64,000 nucleotides of DNA. Origin: Nipponacmea schrenckii. Taxonomy: Eukaryota; Mollusca; Gastropoda; Lottiidae. The stretch spans positions 2,728,001 to 2,792,000 of the forward strand of contig JAUJPP010000012.1 in assembly GCA_030562195.1 (NCBI GenBank), read 5' to 3'. Positions 59,401 through 64,000 of this stretch are shown here, in pieces. A program made the translations under genes and the position numbers. The notes under the pieces are model-generated. The model saw only the letters and a program-made list of their open reading frames with translations. It searched no databases and had not been told where the DNA came from. Numbering within the stretch: position 1 is the stretch's first letter; every line of letters starts with the position of its first letter.

Positions 59401-60688
59401 TTGTATCCACGATAGAGGCTACAGTTTTTATCCGATCTTAATGAAACTTGGTATACATGTATATATTGATGATATCTCGGTCAAGTTCGAAAATGGAAAT
59501 TATCGCATGAACGGTTTTTGAGTTATTGCACTTGACTTAGTAAAAACGCGTCAAATTTGGGTTGTATCCGCAATAGAGGCTACAGTTTTTATCTGATCTT
59601 AATGAAACTTGGTATACATGTATATATTGATGATATCTCGGTCAAGTTCGAAAATGGAAATTTTCGCATGAACGGTTTTTGAGTTATTGCCCTTGACTTA
59701 GTAAAAACGCGTCAAATTTGGGTTGTATCCACAATAGAGGCTACAGTTTTTATCCGATCTTAATGAAACTTGGTATACATGTATATATTGATGATATCTC
59801 GGTCAAGTTCGAAAATTGAAATTATCGAATGAATGGATTTTGAGTTATTGCCCTTGACTTAGTAAAAACGCGTCAAATTTGGGTTGTATCCACAATAGAA
59901 GCTATAGTTTTTATCCGATCTTAATGAAACTTGGTATACATGTATATATTGATGATATCTCGGTCAAGTTCGAAAATGGAAATTTTCGCATGAACGGTTT
60001 TTGAGTTATTGCCCTTGACTTAGTAAAAACGCGTCAAATTTGGGTTGTATCCACAATAGAGGCTATAGTTTTTATCCGATCTTAATGAAACTTGGTATAC
60101 ATGTATATATTGATGATATCTCGGTCAAGTTCGAAAATTGAAATTATCGAATGAACGGATTTGGAGTTATTGCCCTTGACTTAGTAAAAACGTGTCAAAT
60201 TTGGGTTGTATTCACGATAGAAGCTACAGTTTTTATCCGATCTTAATGAAACTTGGTATACATGTATATATTGATGATATCTCGGTCAAGTTCGAAAATG
60301 GAAATTATTGCATGAACGGTTTTTGAGTTATTGCACTTGACTTAGTAAAAACGCGTCAAATTTGGGTTGTATCCACAATAGAGGCTACAGTTTTTATCCG
60401 ATCTTAATGAAACTTGGTATACATGTATATATTGATGATATCTCGGTCAAGTTCGAAAATGGAAATTATCGAATGCACGTTTTTTGAGTTATTGCACTTG
60501 ACTTAGTAAAAACGCGTCAAATTTGGGTTGTATCCACAATAAAGGCTACAGTTTTTATCTGATCTTAATGAAACTTGGTATACATGTATATATTGATGAT
60601 ATCTCGGTCAAGTTCCAAAATGGAAATTATCGAATAAACAGATTTTGAGTTATTGCCCTTGACTTAGTAAAAACGCGTCAAATTTGGG
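59401..60688 (+). repeat. Array of eight 161-bp tandem repeats
   Basis: TTGTATCC starts units at 59401, 59562, 59723, 59884, 60045, 60206, 60367 and 60528 with an exact 161-base spacing (a ninth partial unit starts at 60689). Each contains 'cttggtatacatgtatatat', 'tctcggtcaagttc' and 'cttgacttagtaaaaacgcg'. Units differ at a few sites each, so the array is young compared with the flanking degenerate units. Confidence 0.95.
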
Positions 60689-60990
60689 TTATATCCACGA
60701 TATAGGCCACAGTTTTTATCAGAAATTCAAATTTGACGATTTTTTGATGAATAATTTATGAGTAATTGCCCTTGACTAAGTAAAATTGCGTAAAAATTCA
60801 TTTTCTGTAGACACTATAGAAGCTACAATTATCTATGGATTTTAATTAAACTTGGTATGAGCATTGGAATTGATAAGAGGGCGGTCAAGTTCGATTTGGA
60901 CGATTTTGCGATAAACAGTTTTGGATTTATTGCCCCTGCCTCTATATTTGTTGTAGACAAAATAGAAGCTACAATTTTCAATGGATTTAA

Positions 60991-61479
60991 AGGGGCCCAG
61001 GCTTGATTTTTAGGGGTCGTTTTGGGCCTTTGTTACATTTAAACAGTCCTCAGAAATACTCAAGCTCTAAGAAAATCGCAAAATACCTTGAAATATACCT
61101 CAAACAAAAAATTTCACTTTTCATTTTTTTTCCGTGCTGTACGCGGCTGGTCTCCAGTCAGTCTGAAAATTGTGTGTCCTGTTGACAAAGTCTACAATTG
61201 AAAATACGTTATAGTCTATTTATATAGATGACCGCTATTGCACGACGGGAAGGATAACTCTTTGACTATCAAGACGAACCGTTTTCCAATATGGCGGGAC
61301 GTTCGTAATTTCTTACGACATTATGACTTTCAAACACGGATAATTATGTATACACATGGATTTAAAGGCTCAAATTTCATAGGTAAGCTCTGTAGACTAT
61401 TTCTGATTAGCTAACCAAAAGATTTCATGTGTTTGAGGCTGTCGGATGATTGTCCGAAACAAATGAAGCCTGGTCCACT
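60991..61479 (+). mobile_element. TTAA-flanked MITE, copy 2
   Basis: TTAA at 60987-60990 and 61480-61483 flank AGGGGCCCAGGCTT and AAGCCTGGTCCACT. The 489-bp body aligns in reverse with 22172-22655. It sits in a repeat unit of the surrounding array family: joining the flanks at one TTAA gives 'ggatttaatgaaactt', which is very close to neighbouring units, so the empty site is visible. Confidence 0.9.
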
Positions 61480-61754
61480 TTAAATGAAACTTGCTGTGAG
61501 CATTGGAATTGATAAGACACAGTCAAGTTCGAATTTGATGATTTTTCGATGAACAGTTTTTTAGTTATTGCCCCTGACTTAGTAAGATTGTGTCAAAATT
61601 TTTTTGTGGTTCAATAGAAGCTACAATTTTCAATGGATTTTGATGAAACTTGGTGTTTTTGAGTTTTTGCCCTTGACTTCAATATCCATTTAGTGAATGT
61701 TTTTGAGTCATTGCTCTATTTTTTTTTCAAATTCAATGCTGCCAGTGGGCGTAT

Positions 61755-62095
61755 GTTACCTTGCCTGGCAAGCTATCTTTATAACCTGTCTCCAAAGGAA
61801 AAAGTTATCATTATTTTATTTAGTTATCTAGTCCAACCTAAATTTATAGGTAGTTATATATTTGACATGTTTCAGGGGAAAAATTATTAGCAGTAATATA
61901 TATTATTATAATATTAGATAACATTGTCATAGACTAGTTTATTTTAATTTTTATTTTATAAGATTTTATTTTGTAAAGACCTCTAATGGTCGGACGATGA
62001 TTTATTTTTATGTTTTTTGAATTATTTGTATTCATGTATATTTCATCGTGTGACACGTTAATAAACATTTCATCTTCTTCTTCATATTTCACTAT
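61755..62095 (+). pseudogene. LINE C-terminal end and 3' UTR
   Basis: The frame at 61755-61890 reads SYLYNLSPKEKVIIILFSYL and then QPKFIGSYIFDMFQ before a stop, like the C-terminal helix region of LINE ORF2 proteins. About 160 bases later AATAAA (near 62049) is followed by CTTCTTCTTC, a typical non-LTR tail. It continues the LINE broken at 59285. Confidence 0.55.
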
Positions 62096-62699
62096 ACCTC
62101 TAATTACCTAATACACAATGTAAAATTTGATTATTTTCGTACACGATTAAAAACTTTGCTGAAGCTTTCCAAACTTTTTGTAAGAGATCGAATACTAAGC
62201 ATCCAATTCACTGATCTCTTGAACCGTTTTTATCGGGGCAAGAAATGTTCCACGGTTTAAAAGGGTCATTTAACAAGCGCCAATGTATCCTCTATACCCT
62301 CCCATATAATTTCGTATTGTGTAAACAGTTAAAAGAAAGTTCAGAGGTTTGTCTCACCTCACGCATAATTTGTTATCATTATAACGCCTGAATAATATAG
62401 AAATCAGATTAGCAACAAAGGCTTAATCTGGATTATCAACAGTGAAACATAGATTAGCTACGAAGTTGACAATAACAGTTATTGCTGAACATTTTATTGA
62501 ACAGTTCGCATATTCTTAGGACGTACAGTTGTTCTTTACATATTGGCGTATCAAGTTTTGGATCCGACCATTTCAATGCCATGAATAATATGGTGATTGT
62601 ATTTCCCAAGCATGGGGTAAAGTCTCCAGTAAAGATCTGTGATCATTTTTACATTTAATCATTTCGGTATTATTCAAAACCATTTCATCAAATACAACA
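62096..62699. other. Upstream region of gene E
   Basis: AT-rich, no coding region. The promoter of gene E should lie here or further up, but no core motif was recognised. Confidence 0.5.
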
Positions 62700-64000
62700 A
62701 TGGCTTTCCATATCCCGGATTTAGAGGTGATTGTGGGGCAGATAAACCATTCTAGTGAGATTACAGATAAATCTACGAACTCTAATGGTAAAGGTAGTGG
62801 TATCGACATTTCAGACATGGAACAATCCACTAAATGTACCGAGAACAATATTCCCTTGCAGGATGTAGAAACATCTGATTTAGGTGAAAGTGTTGATGAT
62901 TTAGATTCTGAGGATACTGATGATCGACCAATAGATAAAGGATGGGCATGGATTGTAGCATTCGGTAATATTTGTTTCCTTGTATTCTTTGTCGAGCATA
63001 TGATATGCAACTCTGTTATTACTCACCTAACACAAAATTATAGTTTGAAAAACCTTTGTTTGCTGTTACTTATAGTGAAAAGGCATATTTATTTTCCAGC
63101 CTGTATGATGATAGCAACTATAATTATTGGGTATCTGATCTGTCTTGGTATACTATTTGTGGAGTTTTTAAAGCTCTTCGATGCCTCAGCAACATCAACA
63201 ACTTTAATATTTGGTGTAATGGCTATTGTCTACTCGTTTTCATGTAAGTTTGTTTTATTCAATAATCTCTTTTGGACTTGATTTTTAAGAATTTAAAAAA
63301 AATTTATATCTTAAAGATATTAAAATAATATATGGGGAACTTTGCCTGAAATCACCATACCAGGTATGCCTTCAAGTTCAATATCACCGTACAAGCTGGC
63401 CCTTCACTAGGCTCTTCCTTTCAAAAAGAGACAATTTTTGCTTGCTTAACTTAACGTTTTCATACCAAATTTGCTGCATTATTTACATTAATGATCATTC
63501 ATAATTATCTTTAATAATTATCATTTTCTGCGTGTCCTTATATCCTTGTTCACTAAGTCAATGACACTGTAATGTATTGAAACGTTGCGTTAAAATTAAT
63601 CCTGGGAGGAGAATATAACTATATCTTTCCTTATTATGAAAAACTAGTCTTGAGAAAATGTTCCAAAATTGTCTCAAAACTTCAGTCATGGTGTCTTTTG
63701 TCTGATAATCGCATAGCGCGAAACGTGATTTTGGGGTGAAGAGTGGTTCTGCTTTAATATTCCTAATTACAATGTATAAAATTATATAATGCAGTTATCT
63801 GTAACATGTCCTTAATGATTCAGGTCACTTGGTATTTGATCGATTATCATAATCCGTTTAACGTATTGTTTTTTCTATTATCCTTCAGCAGATGATTGGG
63901 GTCAGGAACGGTTGTAATAGTTATACATATATGTTTTATATTTCAGCATTTCTATCAATGCAAGTTCTCCTCCGTCGTTTCTCCATTCGCCAGGTGATGT
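62700..64000 (+). CDS. Transporter gene E: monocarboxylate transporter-like, 5' part only
   Basis: Exons 62700-62964, 63100-63243 (144 nt) and 63947 onward, cut by the window end. Phase-1 junctions match genes A-D. The N-terminus is acidic, and PIDKGWAWIV is the MCT-type motif before TM1. Exon 2 encodes TM1-2 but reads GYLICLGILF where A-D have GY-x-R/K-x-MG, so the basic TM1 residue is missing. Exon 3 starts FLSMQVLL like the others, but the following residues (RRFSIRQVM) are more basic. Whether exons 4 and 5 follow cannot be seen. It is the most divergent member of the cluster, perhaps with a different transport mode or partly degenerate. Head-to-head with gene D. Confidence 0.85.

Larger units (their letters stand above)
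59299..61754 (+). mobile_element. Large ATACGCCC-ended element carrying a tandem array
   Basis: Ends are ATACGCCCACATGG (59299) and GCCAGTGGGCGTAT (to 61754), inverted terminal repeats. After the left end comes a GTCCGTCC tract (59338-59395), then eight regular 161-bp units, several degenerate units (about 60689-60985 and 61484-61735) and an inserted MITE. It is the largest of three family members here. No transposase was seen. It lies inside the LINE remnant. Confidence 0.75.

Noticed and set aside
59309..59521. Plus-strand open frame beginning with a Pro-Ser-Val-Arg repeat
   Set aside because: It is a translation of the GTCCGTCC tract and the first array unit.

Overview
The window is eukaryotic nuclear DNA, AT-rich, with spliced genes, tRNA-derived SINE, LINE, Ty3/Gypsy, DIRS/Ngaro, Crypton and Tc1 remnants. 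The mixture of Ngaro elements carrying SGNH hydrolases, Cryptons, GTCC-rich ATACGCCC repeats and a large monocarboxylate-transporter (SLC16/MCT-like) family suggests a lophotrochozoan, probably a mollusc. This is an inference; the species cannot be read from the sequence.

The host genes form a cluster of five SLC16-like transporters: A (1763-5635, minus), B (9689-15938, plus), C (24759-32116, plus), D (51914-54889, minus) and E (62700 to beyond 64000, plus, truncated by the window edge). The four complete genes each have five coding exons. Exon 2 is always 144 nt, exon 3 always 147 nt, and every intron is phase 1. All four assembled reading frames are a multiple of three and end in a stop. 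Each protein has an acidic N-terminal tail, a GWAW motif before TM1, the YFKK-type TM4-5 motif, and (A-D) the Asp-x3-Arg pair of TM8. B and C are close tandem copies whose exon 3 and much of exon 4 are almost identical, while exons 1 and 2 have diverged.

The rest is mobile DNA. 15.9-24.7 kb holds an ATACGCCC-ended repeat, a decayed Ty3/Gypsy element with both LTRs, and a TTAA-flanked MITE. The introns of B hold an ATACGCCC element, an 82-bp satellite and a 1.2-kb repeat. The introns of C hold a deleted Tc1-like transposase, a terminal-inverted-repeat element with an 8-bp target duplication, and an inverted copy of the 1.2-kb repeat. From 32.6 to 50.0 kb lies a graveyard of tyrosine-recombinase elements: a DIRS-like fragment; a tyrosine recombinase that appears to have introns, with an SGNH-hydrolase remnant downstream and a SINE inserted in one exon; a Crypton that appears nested in a Ngaro gag gene beside a 153-bp near-perfect palindrome; and the Ngaro itself (RT, RNase H, tyrosine recombinase, SGNH hydrolase, 62-bp direct repeats). 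From 57.5 to 62.1 kb a LINE is split by a 2.5-kb ATACGCCC element holding eight 161-bp repeats, into which a second copy of the TTAA MITE has inserted.

No rRNA, functional tRNA, CRISPR or prokaryotic operon signal was seen. All boundaries come from reading splice signals, repeats and motifs by eye.
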